Counted from the first letter of the stretch, positions 46,701-57,450 are shown. The stretch is DNA of 64,000 nucleotides from Apoda limacodes (GCA_946406115.1 OX291542.1:23323321-23387320); one strand, 5' to 3'. The notes: generated by a model not told the origin, from the letters alone. Numbers and translations are program-made.

Positions 46701-49373
46701 TATGAAAATGTCTATTGAATCAATATCAGATAAAAATTTTAGGAAAAGTATTAAGAATAAAAATTTATAAATTTTTAATCTTTGTTACTCTTTTAGACAT
46801 TTCAAAGACAAAAGACACACCATGATCGAGACCTTTAAGACAATCTACACAAACCACATATTTAATTGTATGTTTTTATATAATTCCCAAAAAAAGAGGC
46901 TTGTTACAACAGCACCTGCATGTCATTCAAAATAATGACGATAGTATGGAGCTGACAAAAAAAATAAAATTATAAATACCTTCAGAACGATAACCAAATA
47001 ATCTTGGGTCAGCTTTCAAAGGTATCAAACCAAGCCTGTGGGCTAAAACTTCATCTTGTATAATTGAAGTATTATTTTTTATCATAACTTTTTCTATAGC
47101 CATGCTTGGGACTTCACTTAGCATAAGTCTACGAAATGCATTTGCAAATGCAGGCTGTATGCCAATTAAATCAAATTCCATTTCAAAATTATCCATTCGT
47201 ACAATAACTATCTGAAATTTTTTTGCAAATTTTTTAAAGTTCCACTTCTCATCAGCCATTCCACAGTCATCAGGACCATTCTGCAAAACATAATAGTTAT
47301 TATAGATAGACAGATGTAAGCAGACAAAATTAACCACTTTTGTTTGGAAGTATATTTACCAAATATACATTTTAGAAATAAGATTGTACTGTATGTATGC
47401 ATTTTTAATGATACATCATACAACACAAAAAAAAAAATTATTACATAATTGTACCCTCTGCTGTATTTTTCAATGTTTCATTTAACTAATTCAAAAAAAA
47501 AAATTTCACTGCCATTTTATGATTGTATATGCTATTTAACCGACTTTCAATAAAAAGGAGGAAGTTCTCAATTTGTTGGTCTGTTCTTTTTTTTTGTATG
47601 TGTGATATGCAGTACCTTTGCGGTATAAGAACAGAGTGTAGCAATATTTACATATCTGAATAGGTTAATCGGCGGGGGATTGGTCCCATTTAAATTTTGG
47701 TAAGGATTGGCCCAAAGAAACTAGAGCTTGATAAGAAAATGTATGAAATTGTATCATTTAAGACAAACTTATTTTTAATGTATGCGTCCCGTAAGTATCT
47801 GCATGGCAGAGGCACCACTGTGAATGAGAGAAACAAGAAATATAGCATTGAATTATAGTTATGCATTTCACTACATGCAAGGTCAATGTACTCTAGTTGA
47901 CAATATAACATGCTAAGGGCCTGTAATTTTACGGGCTACCACACGTCGCCGCTCCGATTTGCGAAGGCGTGATTTTGCCGTAGTCCTACCTGAGCCGTTC
48001 CTATGTGGTTACCGACACATGGTGAATTCAGTGAGCCTTTACAGGGTTGCCTTTGCTGGGACAGATGCTGGCCAAACTTCAATCAGGCTGTGAGAAGCCA
48101 CAATAACAAATGCTATTACAATATGTGACAATTTATGCATTTCACCATTGTAAATTTTGTCATCCTGACGCAGAAGAAAAAAAATTTTTTTACACATTAA
48201 TTTTTATAGTTCCATAAACAATCCAATCTGTTATACAAATGTGTATATTACTGAGAGGCGCAGGTGTATGCCATCAGCAGAAATTTCATTTAGCTTTATA
48301 ACACAAGGGTAGATGCATCGACATATATAAGAGAGGGTACTTTAGAGGGTTTAATTTGTTACTGGCTATGTTGCCAGTATCAACTGCAACTACCGAAAGA
48401 AGAATTTTACCTTTAAAAGGTTGGCGAATTACTTGATTTTTGACCATCGGATTAGGAAAAATTGTTGCACTATAAGTACCTCACGTATCAAACAATCGTA
48501 AAATAATCATTCATATATAAAAGTGATTCAATGGGAATGTAGCTTTTCGGTTGCTTCCAGCTCGCATTCTGGGCTTGATCCAGCCAATAAAAAATATTAT
48601 ATGCTCACCACTCTAGTTCAAAATATTTATTACGTTTTTATCTTTTTTAGGGTTCCATACCCAAAAGGTAATTAGCGAAACCCTATTATTAAGACTCTGC
48701 TGTTCGTCTGCCCGTCCATCTGTCACCAGGCTGTATCTCATGGACCATGATAGTTAGACAGTTGAAATTTTCAGACAAGATGTATTTCTGTCGCCGCTAT
48801 TACAACAAATACAATGAAACTAAATACAATAAATATTTAAGGGGGCTCCCCTACAACAAACGGATTTTTTTGCACATTTTTGCTCAATATTGATAACGGC
48901 AACATATAGACGATTGAAAAATTCACAAAATATTTAGTTGTATATTCACTTCAAAAGCAAATAATTAAATTTAAATAAAACAAATATTTTAGGGGGGCTC
49001 CCATGAAACAAACGTCATTTTTTTACCGTTTTTACAGATAATGGTACGGAAATCTTCGTGCACGAGTCCGACTCGCACTTGGCCGATTTTTTTAAACACC
49101 GATAATTCCTTTCGTCACTAGTGTCAACTTCAAACGTCGCTAAGTTGACCAGCGCGTTTAGAACTAGAGTTTCGATTTTTGAGCAACGGTTCAGTAACTC
49201 AACTTAACCTCTCATTATAAAGAAATCTCTTAAAAAAATTCTTAATTATTATAAGTTTTTTTGAGGTTAAATTCGTCTTCTTAAACTTTATGGTAAAATT
49301 TGAAACTTTTTTAACTAACCTTAACACGAAATTCTTCTAAGTACACTCTAGGTTTTATTTCACTTTTAGGCAT
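40755..49373 (-). CDS. POLR1C: DNA-directed RNA polymerases I and III subunit RPAC1, six exons, complete
   Basis: Joined exons, in transcript order: 49373-49320, 47280-46980, 46341-46222, 43653-43471, 41817-41590, 40864-40755. They total 996 nt, 331 residues plus stop; human RPAC1 has 346. Every intron is GT-AG and every phase fits (0,1,1,1,1). RPAC1 pairs with RPAC2 as the alpha-like dimer that seeds assembly of Pol I and Pol III in the nucleus. Landmarks: start [18 protein letters not shown]; dimerisation region [59 protein letters not shown]; insert domain [39 protein letters not shown] spanning exons 4-5; [25 protein letters not shown] across exons 5-6; end LLDELNHL. Introns of 2039, 638, 2568, 1653 and 725 bp carry transposons. 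No stop or frameshift, so it looks functional. Confidence 0.97.
42635..42718. repeat. Two imperfect tandem units of about 42 bp (POLR1C intron 4)
   Basis: Units 42635-42676 and 42677-42718 share TTTAARCAC, TAGCTSGTTTATTAAACAAT and TACATT. A local tandem duplication with no evident function. Confidence 0.7.
43174..43339. mobile_element. 166-bp foldback MITE in POLR1C intron 4
   Basis: Arms 43174-43219 and 43294-43339 are inverted copies over 46 bp; the inner 26 bp (GGAAGAATTTCGTTCAATGA then CCGGTC) are perfect. The 74-bp centre has no coding potential. It lies between exon 4 (43471-43653) and exon 5 (41590-41817), so it is transcribed as intron sequence and would form a strong hairpin. Family not identified; no target duplication fixed. 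Confidence 0.85.
44017..44399. mobile_element. 383-bp TIR element in POLR1C intron 3
   Basis: The left end 44031-44068 (AAACGGGATTAAACGC, CGTTATTTGGCAAAATAC) is inverted at 44344-44380; weaker symmetry extends to 44017 and 44399. Next to the left TIR is CCTGACGTTTCGGCTGGGTT, a wording common in lepidopteran repeats. No coding capacity, so a non-autonomous DNA element. Confidence 0.75.
44550..45760 (+). repeat. Array of worn CCGTGGGAACTCTT-type repeat units (POLR1C intron 3)
   Basis: Repeated wordings include GTGCCAAAAATCAGGTCAAT and GTGCCAAAAATCTTGCCA, AATTCCGTGGGAGCTCTTTATC, TTGTGGAACTCTTAATTAG and AAATTTTATCCAAATCGGTT, spaced over about 1.2 kb. They match the repeat at 6440-6665 upstream of NDUFA8. 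Open frames at 44986-45282 and 45435-45740 are chance readings of it. Confidence 0.55.
46622..46690 (-). repeat. tRNA-like sequence, probable SINE head (POLR1C intron 2)
   Basis: Minus strand: ATAGCTCAATAGTAGAACAC as A box, a CTAAG/CTTAG stem around a 7-nt loop where an anticodon arm would be, and GCAGGTTCAATTGC as B box. The anticodon loop lacks the usual U33 and the acceptor stem does not pair, so a tRNA-derived SINE or tRNA pseudogene is likely. Confidence 0.45.
47538..47650 (+). repeat. AACCGACTTTC-type dispersed repeat (POLR1C intron 1)
   Basis: TTAACCGACTTTCAATAAAAA, GGAGGAAGTTCTCAATTTG and a T-rich stretch follow the pattern of the repeat at 30108-30440. Confidence 0.55.
48355..48480 (+). 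pseudogene. hAT transposase C-terminal relic (POLR1C intron 1)
   Basis: Plus-strand reading [20 protein letters not shown], then after a one-base frame shift [15 protein letters not shown]. This resembles the hAT dimerisation motif (LPVSTATAERSFSxLKRIKTYLR). Only about 40 residues are recognisable. It lies antisense to POLR1C in its first intron. Confidence 0.6.
48645..49095 (-). repeat. Full-looking copy of the AAGTGCG...GGGTTCC repeat (POLR1C intron 1)
   Basis: Begins TTTTTTAGGGTTCCATACCC with CTGTCACCAGGCTGTATCTC and GTCGCCGCTATTACAACAAA, and ends GGTACGGAAATCTTCGTGC, GAGTCCGACTCGCACTTGGC. It is inverted relative to the 31270-31558 unit and ends about 225 bp before POLR1C exon 1. Confidence 0.7.
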
Positions 49374-49643
49374 GATGAATTGTAAATTCTAATTAAAATT
49401 ATTACAAGGAGAAACCATGCATAAGTTTGTAGAAATATTCTCTTATTTCTCTTGGATCTTTGTCACAAATAATAAAGTATTATATATATATATATGTAAT
49501 AATATTATTATTTGTACATATTTATACAAAGATATGTACAAATCTTTATTGGTAAATTCAAAAAGAATATAATATAATACGGTAAATTATTTTTTTTTTG
49601 CCCCTGAAGACAAGTTTTTTTTTCTCTTATATAGCAATTTCGG

Positions 49644-50043
49644 GATGTAAAGTCTTAGTCACACGTTGTTATTGCTATTGTTGCTATAAAGCCCCTACCG
49701 TGTGACCGTCTACCCTTACTGTCGTATACATGCTGTTTTTAGCAGCTAAAAATCTCACTCGATTGGTGCCGTGCAGTCGAAATGTCGTCAAGTAAACTAT
49801 TTACATGCATGGTTCTTGACTGTACGTAAGCTTATTTTAGCAACTGTATTGTCACATGTAGATAGCTAAAATTATATCGTTTGGCTTTTTTTCGCAAGCT
49901 AAAAAATTTAACATGCTCAATATAATATAGCAGCTATAAATTTGGTAAGCGAATTTAAGATAGTGCACGGTCACATGAAGATAATTTTCGATGGCGGAAA
50001 ATAGCAGTTATATATCGCTACGTGTGACTGAGACTTTAGCATC
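49644..50043. mobile_element. 400-bp MITE upstream of POLR1C
   Basis: The left end GATGTAAAGTCTTAGTCACA, CGTTG and the reverse complement of the right end GATGCTAAAGTCTCAGTCAC, ACGTAG match apart from a few changes. The interior has further GTCACATG and AGCTAAA words in both directions, and no coding potential. It lies 271 bp upstream of the POLR1C start codon, so it probably lies in or beside that promoter. Confidence 0.75.
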
Positions 50044-50691
50044 GTCTGTGGAATTATAGTACAGGTGGGCTAGAATTCTTGTATTAACAGCCACATTATT
50101 GTATTGCCCACTTTTAAATTTCTAGCAACGATAGAAAAACAGAAGATTGTTAACTAAGGGATGAAAGGCTGCCATTTCTGACGAGATATTTCGAGGAGGG
50201 CCTTTGGAATGGGCCTTTAACCCGAATTAAACACTCTACTTTTATTTTCGAATATGTGGAAAGTAAATTAAAACAAGAACTTAATTTTATTTTACTTTCT
50301 TTTCGAATATGAGGAAAGTAAACACAAGCCACAGATTATATTATACTATACTAGTACAGATGCCTCATCCCATGAAATGGGACCGCCGTTACTCGGGCTA
50401 TTTTGTTAAGCCGCTAGATGCCGTAAGTAGCGGCAAGTCGAAAATATTAGCTAATGACATCTAGCGTTTCTAGTTGAATACTTACTGTTATACTGGTAAC
50501 TGGTTCTTTCAAGTCAATAGATGGCGATGACTTTGTAAGTAGAAAGACGAGGAAGTTTATTGCGAAAAAGTCTCCAGTACTCTGATCTTGCCTTTTTCTG
50601 TGGAATGTAAATGTAAATGAAGTACATCTTACCTCTCAAGATTTAGTAAAAAGGTCTTAAGAGGAGAGTTGCAATTCCATAATTTTTTAAT
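50044..50691. other. Intergenic; short direct repeat
   Basis: A 23-bp direct repeat TTTTCGAATATGTGGAAAGT (one mismatch) occurs at 50245-50267 and 50300-50322. A CAATAGATGGCGATGAC word lies near 50515. No gene recognised. Confidence 0.5.
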
Positions 50692-51200
50692 GCCGATTTT
50701 CCAAGAATCGCGGGCAATAAACCAAACAACAATTCCAGGTCGTCAGCGCTGAGGTAAAACACCACACAGGAATGCGCACCAGCTGAGTCACTACTGCACG
50801 GAGAATAATGAGAGCACTTGACGCTCTAAAACACGACCGCACAACACGAAAGTCGAATCGGGAATCTTAAGTTTTATTTCAGAATGTTGAAGTATGGTCA
50901 TCACCCTAAATCCTGTTGAAGTATATGCCACAATATATAACCAAACTACTGTTTGAAAATTTAACAAAGGATCTAAGGAATGAAATTTTAACAATTCTCA
51001 ATAAGTTCTCTGGTCATGTTCCTGTATGACCTACACTATTTTTATCATAATTCATCTTAATCTGACTGCCTTGTCACTTAACTTTTTAATCTAATGTCAA
51101 TGGTTTTAGTTTTGATGGATTTTTTTTTTCTGAACTGAAAGCAGTTGGCTGTTGCAGCCATTACTGCTCCAGCGGGGTTTTGGGGCGAGACTCTGAAGGA
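50692..51200 (-). repeat. Inverted copy of a Jockey 3' end / 254-bp spacer / Jockey 5' end block
   Basis: Read on the minus strand: Jockey 3' end with poly-A (51200-51120), a unique 254-bp spacer (51119-50866), then the first 174 bp of another Jockey (50865-50692). The same three-part block, in plus orientation, is at 59852-60357, with spacer identity that I estimate by eye above 95 percent. Both Jockey pieces are cut at the block edges, so the block was copied as DNA, or by a chimeric transcript, not by two fresh insertions. The open frame at 50791-50994 lies mostly in the spacer. Confidence 0.88.
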
Positions 51201-51470
51201 ATAATGTCAACCAACCCTGATACCTCAGTCAGGTTCTATGATTAAATGTTTGACCACAGACAATTCCTCCCAGTCGCGTGTGCCTATAAAAATTTGAGTT
51301 CCCTCGATTCCATCATGATATCCTGACCTGAGGACCATGAGACCATCTGGGAAGTATGCTCTTTCAAAAAAACAAGAATTTTCCGAATCGGTCAAGGCGA
51401 CTTCGAGTAAACATACATAAGAAAGATATCGAAAAATAAGGAACTTCCTCCTTTTTTGAAGTCGATTAAT
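51201..51470 (-). repeat. AACCGACTTC-type dispersed repeat, reversed
   Basis: Ends AGGAACTTCCTCCTTTTTTG, AAGTCGATTAA, the reverse of the AACCGACTTC head seen at 30108. GTCAACCAACCCTGATACCT and CAATTCCTCCCAGTCGCGTG lie towards the other end. Confidence 0.5.
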
Positions 51471-53729
51471 TACTAGTAACTTAAATAAACGACAATATAC
51501 TTCCTAAACAACTCATGATATCTGAGAAGTCAAAGAAAGATTAAAGCGTATGTAATTATTCATGGGTAAAATAAAACTACTTTTAATATACCGACTTTCT
51601 GTTTTACTAGTTTATGAAATAACGTCGTTTATGTAAGTACTAACCAGTTTTTGCTCGTAAGTGTACTAAAATTTTGTCTAAAATCGGTCGAGTTAAACTA
51701 ATGCATCGCTTAATTATTAACGGATCGATGCAAACGACGATGTCACGGGGTATCCATTTTTCGTGTACCAAATTCTTCTCCACAATGTAACAAATACTTT
51801 TCTGACAACCGTATCAAAATCGGTTCAGCCAAACGCGAGATTATCACGGACAAACATATGGGTCAAACTAAGAACCTCCCTTTTTGTAAATTGGTTTAAT
51901 ATGTAAGCGCTATTATCTGAAGTGTTTTCACATCTAAAGAAGGTGCACTTGTGCGATGGCATGCTGTTCTTTAAAATTGTTTTCACAAAACATTTTTTAA
52001 GAACTTAGACGCAATCGTCCCATGATAAAACTAAAAGAAACAAATTCTACTGAGGTCGAAGTTCGTTTTATAACATATCTAAGTATTAAGGTGGGTAGAT
52101 ACCAAATTTTTTTTTTATATTTGGTGGGCAAGTACACCTATTCATATTATTCAGTGACACCGTTGTGTGTCGCTGTCAAACTCAGAACATGCGAACAGCG
52201 TCATCTATCAATCAATAGTTAAAATTTACTAACCAAACCGGTACGTAGTTCAATTTATTGCCGCTTAAAGTACAACGACCTCATTCAATTTATGCAAAAT
52301 TTCGAAAATTTAATAAAGGCGCCCATTACTTCATTTTTGTTAGCTTAAGGGACATTTTGATATTAAAACAATAATTTTTAAGGGTCAGTTACTTTTATTT
52401 TTCAATAAAATAACAACCTTAATAAGAAATCGATACACACAACGCCATCTATTGATATGAATTTAAATCATTTCTGTTTTCTTTCGGATCGGAGACCCCG
52501 TGCACAAGCCAAAATTGTGATAAAGGTTTTTCATAACAGCTTGCGCCTCTTTTCTAGTAAAATGAGGCGTTAAAATTTCAGAATCCCTCGATGAACTCAT
52601 TTTATTAGGTATAAAATTCAATTCACTTCAACTTCCTTAGAATTTGCACTTCCCTTCCTTCCTTCCTTCCTTCTTCGATTTGAACCAGATTTCGCATTAT
52701 TGCATATCATTTCTCCAGAGTCATGTGTGAATATCGTCCTGTACTTATATCTAAGTTTGGCGAAGCGCCATATTCAAGTTCTATCGCGGCGATATCGCGC
52801 GTCCTCGTTTACATGTCCCAAGATTGGGCGTGAGTTTTGATGTGAATCCTTCAGAAATTGCGCGTCATGTCCTGTTTAGTTTTTCATAATTCACTGTTCA
52901 GGAGCCTTCAGTGCACAATTCTTAACACGCTTTCGTAAAACATTGCTAAAATATACACATCGAAACACACTAAATGAATTAAGAAAAATTAAACACAAAA
53001 AAACACCACTCCTTCTTAAAATTCGCGCCAAAACTCCGAATTGGCACTTATCAAGCTTTCCCACCTTATTTCCTTTTTTATGCGCAAAATTTTCAAGCAT
53101 CATTATGCCAGCCAGTATTTTAGCTAGGGCTGACATTTGCTATTTTCCACCCGCTTTTCAGATAATATATGGTTTACTTTCAGAGTGAAGCAACTTTCTG
53201 GCAAATTGCATCATCCATAGCCTTGCACAACTAACGTTGTTGCATGTTAGTGTAGTTATAACAGTGTTTATAACATAATAAGAACCATCTTATTATTTTA
53301 TATTTTTGTTTGTGTTACTTTGTAATGTTTGTATTTTTGTGTGTGTTTTTTTTACGTTTTAAGACGAGAAATATTTTTACTGTATAAAAACAATTTTTAT
53401 ATTGTATATCCTGCGTGCATTTGTACATGACGTGTATTTTTAGTTCAGTATAGAACCTTCATTGCGTTAATCCGACTCAACGTTGTTTTAAGTAAGAAAA
53501 CCTCCTTTTTTAAAGTCGGTTAAATAGCTGTAATATTATGCTGTTGTACGAAGGGCCATGTAAATTTCGGTTTTCTAATTTTCGACTATTTAATTAGTCA
53601 ACGGGGAAAAAAGCCTTGTTCGTACAAACAGTACAGACATGATAATTGGACCAACGGAAAAAACCATTTATAAGGGTCTAACAGGTATTGTGGAAAAAAC
53701 CCGTTTATAAGAGTAAATTTATTTTTAAC
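51471..53729. other. Intergenic; small ORF at 52463-52600, TTCC microsatellite
   Basis: AT-rich. A (TTCC)n microsatellite lies at 52652-52675. A 45-codon minus-strand frame at 52463-52600 opens MSSSRDSEILTPHFTRKE. It has protein-like composition but no family I know. The region 52780-53190 is richer in CpG and holds overlapping frames on both strands, none recognisable. A roughly 36-bp direct repeat around GGAAAAAACCATTTATAAG lies at 53655-53712, just left of the copia element. Confidence 0.45.
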
Positions 53730-53734
53730 CCGGG

Positions 53735-53932
53735 TTTTGAGTACGTAGCAGATACTTGCGCAGTGCTTATCTAATTATGTAGGTATTCATTTAGGATTAA
53801 ACATAAGTAAAATACATTTTGTATGTAATTCATAACAGTATATTTAATAATATTTTTTATATCTAGTGACAGTCAAGAGCAACACCATAGACAATACATC
53901 AAGGAGGTAATATATGATTACAATTTTTAACA
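53735..53932 (-). repeat. 3' LTR of the copia element (198 bp)
   Basis: On the minus strand it starts TGTTAA and ends CTCAAAA. Compared with the other LTR it is 10 bp longer and differs around 53835-53885 (CTAGTGACAGTCAAGAGCAA). The divergence implies an old insertion, or later recombination in that patch. Confidence 0.92.
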
Positions 53933-54108
53933 CCCCCCCTCAATTTGAATTCTAATAGAAATTAAAATTGCAATAATAAAACTGCAGAACAAGCTATTAA
54001 AAAAAGTAAATCATTTAGTACTTAAATAAAATAACATAATTTTATAAGAATAAAATCTAAACAACTTTCTGCAACAAAAATGGTTAACTTTAAACCATGC
54101 CTAGTTTT

Positions 54109-54820
54109 TCAACAAAATAACAATGTTAACAATTTAGACTGAGACTTTGTAAATAAATCGGCTGTATTCTCTTTAGTATTGACAAAATGGACTGTTATTG
54201 TTTTAGAAGAAACTTTTTCCTTTATGAAATGATATTTTATATCAATGTGTTTCGAATGCTTACCATTATCATTAGATTTTATTAGTTTAACAGCACTTTG
54301 ATTGTCTACAAGCAATAAAGTATTTTTATCAGTAGTGTTAAAATCGTGCAACAGACTTTGTAAATGCAATAGCTCAACACAAGTATGAGCAGATGCAATG
54401 TACTCCACTTCGGCAGTGGTCAGAGCTACTACACTTTGTTTTTTGCTAAACCAGGAAATAAGATTGCTGCCATAAAATATCGCCGATCCACTAACGCTTC
54501 TCCTATCTATTTTGCAACCTGCCCAATCTGCATCACTGTATCTAACAATTGATTTGTTATCTATGTTTTTCTTATATAAAAGACATTAGTTTCAAATACC
54601 TAAGAATTCGTTTTGCAGCATTCCATAAACTGCTTGTTGGTTTGTCCAGAAATCTACTAAGATAAGAAACTGCAAAAGTTATATCAGGCCTACTTGACAC
54701 TGATAAATACAATAAACAACCAATCAGTTCGCGGTAAGGCTTATCATAAATGTAATTTTCATTGTCATCAGTTGTAAAATTTATTTCCATTGGTGTTTCC
54801 GTACCGTTACAGTTTTCCAT
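54109..54820 (-). pseudogene. copia reverse transcriptase end and RNase H, broken
   Basis: The 54820-54572 segment holds PYRELIGCLLYLSVSSRPDI and YLSRFLDKP, the connection region after the RT palm. The 54408-54109 segment holds the RNase H boxes AEVEYIASAHTC-like EYIAS, LLVDNQSAVKLIKS, HSKHIDIKYHFIKE and TKENTADLFTKS. A frame break and stops separate the two. RNase H would remove the RNA strand during cDNA synthesis; this copy cannot make a full protein. Confidence 0.88.
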
Positions 54821-54979
54821 ACTAATTTTTCAACAAAACTCTCTCAATAGCCTTTTCTTGGCTGATTTTAATTTCATCTATACTTCTTTTTATTTCTAGT
54901 CCTAAATAATTTGCTATTTCTCCAAGATCTTTAACATTAAACTCTTCTTTCAAGTAATTAAAAATTATGTTTATATTAT

Positions 54980-55362
54980 CTATATATTTTGACATAATTT
55001 TAAAATTATGTCATCCACATATATAAGTAACCAGACATTCTCGCAATGATATAAACATACATCATTTTTGGATTGAATGAAGCCATTTTTTATTAAAAAG
55101 GTGTGAATCCTTTCGTTCCAACATTTAGGAGCTTGACGCAAACCGTAAAGGGACCGCTTTAGTTTTAGAACTTTACCATTTTCAACCTTCACACCTAAAG
55201 GTAGCTTTATATAGACATCTTCTATCAGATGTCCATTCAGAAAGGCAGTTGGTACATCTAATTGTTTCGTAATCATATTTTCATCTAATGCCTAACACAA
55301 CATCATCTTTATTGTAGAGGTTCTAGCTACTGGCGAATATACATTAAATGAAGTTTCTTCTT
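54980..55362 (-). pseudogene. copia reverse transcriptase palm, fragment
   Basis: The open segment 55276-54980 holds QLDVPTAFLNGHLIEDVYIK, SLYGLRQAPKCWNE and the catalytic LLIYVDDIIL. Just upstream, LVAKGFQ and SPVAR are readable up to 55362, with a stop between. The N-terminal part of the RT, normally 100 or more residues before LVAKGF, is missing. Confidence 0.88.
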
Positions 55363-55377
55363 GGAAACCCTTAGCTA

Positions 55378-56190
55378 CTAGCTAGCCTTAACATCTCTGG
55401 ATACTATAATGTTGTTATTGTCTCGATTCCATAATCGATAGCCAGTTCTACCATATCCAACCATTCTCATTTCTTCAGATCTGCTCGCCAATTTGTCTCT
55501 TTTCGGCAAAATATATGCCCAGGTTTTAGAGCCAAAGACTCTTAGTTTTCCTAGATCTTTCTTGCAATACAAAATTTCTATTGGTGATTTAAATCTAGTT
55601 GCCGATGATGATGACCTATATAAATGATAAGCTGCACACTTTACAGCTTCGCCCCAAAGATTTTTTGGTAACTTAGTCTCAATCATCATTGTTCGTGCTT
55701 TATTATAAAGGCTACGGTTCATTTTTTCAGCTACACCATTACTAGAAGGCGAATATGGTAGACTGTACTCTATCTTGATTCCTTTCTCATCCGCAAATAG
55801 ACTTAATTTATTACAAGTGAATTCGCCACCATTATCGTAACGTATTCTTTTGACTTTCCTATCAAACTCTAACTCAAATTTATGAATAAAGTTTATTAAG
55901 TTGTTGGCAGCTTCTGACTTTTGTTTTAACAGATAAACTACACAAAAATGTGAAAAGTCGTCAATGACAGTTTGAAAGTATAGTTCACCTTCAATTGTGG
56001 GAACGTTTAATGGACCAGCGATATCAGTATGTATCAAATTTAAAATAGAATTTGACCTAGGGAATTCTAAAGATTTAAAAGGCAACCTGGTAGCTTTACC
56101 TTTCATACATGCTTCACAAAGACTTTGATTGTTTGGCAGTTGCAAAATACCCAAAGCTCGTGAATTAACATGACCTAGCCTTTTGTGCCA
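55378..56190 (-). pseudogene. copia integrase, frameshifted from protease
   Basis: The HHCC zinc site reads WHKRLGHVN and CEACMKGK. The DDE core shows LIHTDIAGPL, IRYDNGGEFTC and NGVAEKMNRSLY. The C-terminal GKTR-like region includes RVFGSKTWAYIL and ends IIVSRDVKAS at 55378. The histidine pair is read in a frame shifted by one relative to the protease segment, at about 56190, so the polyprotein is broken there. All catalytic D, D and E residues are present. Confidence 0.9.
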
Positions 56191-56944
56191 AATCAGCCTC
56201 AGCAGAGTATGCTGCCTCAGCTCGTACTGTCACATTCTGAACTTTACCGTGTAAAATATACAATCGTCCATTATTATATGCCCAAAAAGAACATCGTGAT
56301 GAAGTAATTTTGGCAAAATCAGAGGTAAAAAATATCTTAATATTTTTATCTAAAAGTCTCTTTACAGATAGTAAATTGTAAGCTAGATCCCTGACAATTA
56401 ATGCAGTAATGTTAACCATAACTGATTCACAATAGATTTGCAAAGTTCCTTTCGAATCAGCTAATAATTTTTGACCATTGGCAGTGTTAATTCTGACAGG
56501 AATTTTTAATTTTTGGATATTTATCATATTTGTCTCATAGAAATCACTAATAAGGTTTTCAGAAGCTCCAGAGTCGACGACAAAACTAATGTCTAAATTA
56601 AAATTACTCTTACACGAATAAAATCCCGTTTCTACTATAAAATCCATTTCATAAGCATCTTCTTCATTATCCGCAGCTAAATTAGCATCCCAGGTATCAT
56701 GATGTGCGCTTTGTCCAAACCGTCCCCTGCCCGATCTGCCTCTGAATCGGAATCCACTGGTAAAATATCGCGATGAACGACTTCTGCACTGATTGGCATA
56801 ATGACCTTGACGTTGACATTCGTGACATATTATTTGCGCTGGAAAAGCAGTATTGCCCATATTTTCAGTTTCGTTGTCTTTGAGCCTTAATTCCGCATCT
56901 AATAGGGAAGCTTTAGTAAGATCAAGAGTTAGCCTATAAGTCAA
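56165..56944 (-). pseudogene. copia gag C-terminus and aspartic protease
   Basis: Contains the zinc knuckle CHECQRQGHYANQC (CX2CX4HX4C), an Arg/Gly-rich patch (FRFRGRSGRGRFG) and the protease site FVVDSGASENLISD. It is followed by NLLSVKRLL and a CSFWAYNNGRLYIL block that precedes integrase. Its frame overlaps the upstream gag segment by 11 nt in another frame, so a frameshift separates them; this could be a mutation or, less likely, programmed. Confidence 0.88.
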
Positions 56945-57419
56945 GAGCCGTAGTTATGTTGCTATATTTCTCAGGTAAAGCAAGCCAGAGATGAATAATT
57001 TTGTCAGCTTCGTCCATCGGTGACATTGTTTCTAAAGTACAAATCAAAGTATCGAACCGTAGAAAGAAATCCTGTAGACTTTCTTCAGTATCGCATTTCA
57101 TAGATATTATTTTTTTCTTTAAATGATATTTATTTACAATGCTTTTTCTTTCAAAAACGTTTTCTAATGTAGATATCATAGCATTTGCAGTGGTGCATTT
57201 CTTTATATACTGTAAATATTTTTCGCATATACACTGCACAATTACATTTCGTGCTTTTACATCTAAGATCTTATTATCCGCTTTTAAATCTTTTAAGGAC
57301 AAAATATGTAACATACCCTTTTCTTCCGAAATTAATTTAGGTCTGAATTTCCAGTTACTAAAATTACTGTCATCGTTTAGCTGTGGCATATGAGAATTTT
57401 CAGCTATTGACGACGTCAT
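56934..57419 (-). pseudogene. copia gag N-terminal part (UBN2-type)
   Basis: 161 codons from the first ATG after the primer-binding site, ending in the overlap with the next segment. It has the copia gag pattern NFSNWKFRPKLI, CTTANAMISTLENVFERKS and DFFLRFDTLICTLETMS ... LPEKYSNI. Gag forms the particle shell in copia-type elements. Confidence 0.85.
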
Positions 57420-57450
57420 GATTCGGTATTATCCATGCACGTCCATAACC

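Noticed and set aside
56934..56944. Programmed frameshift between copia gag segments
   Set aside because: Other segments of the same element also change frame and a domain junction is deleted, so random decay is the simpler reading; no slippery heptamer was evident.
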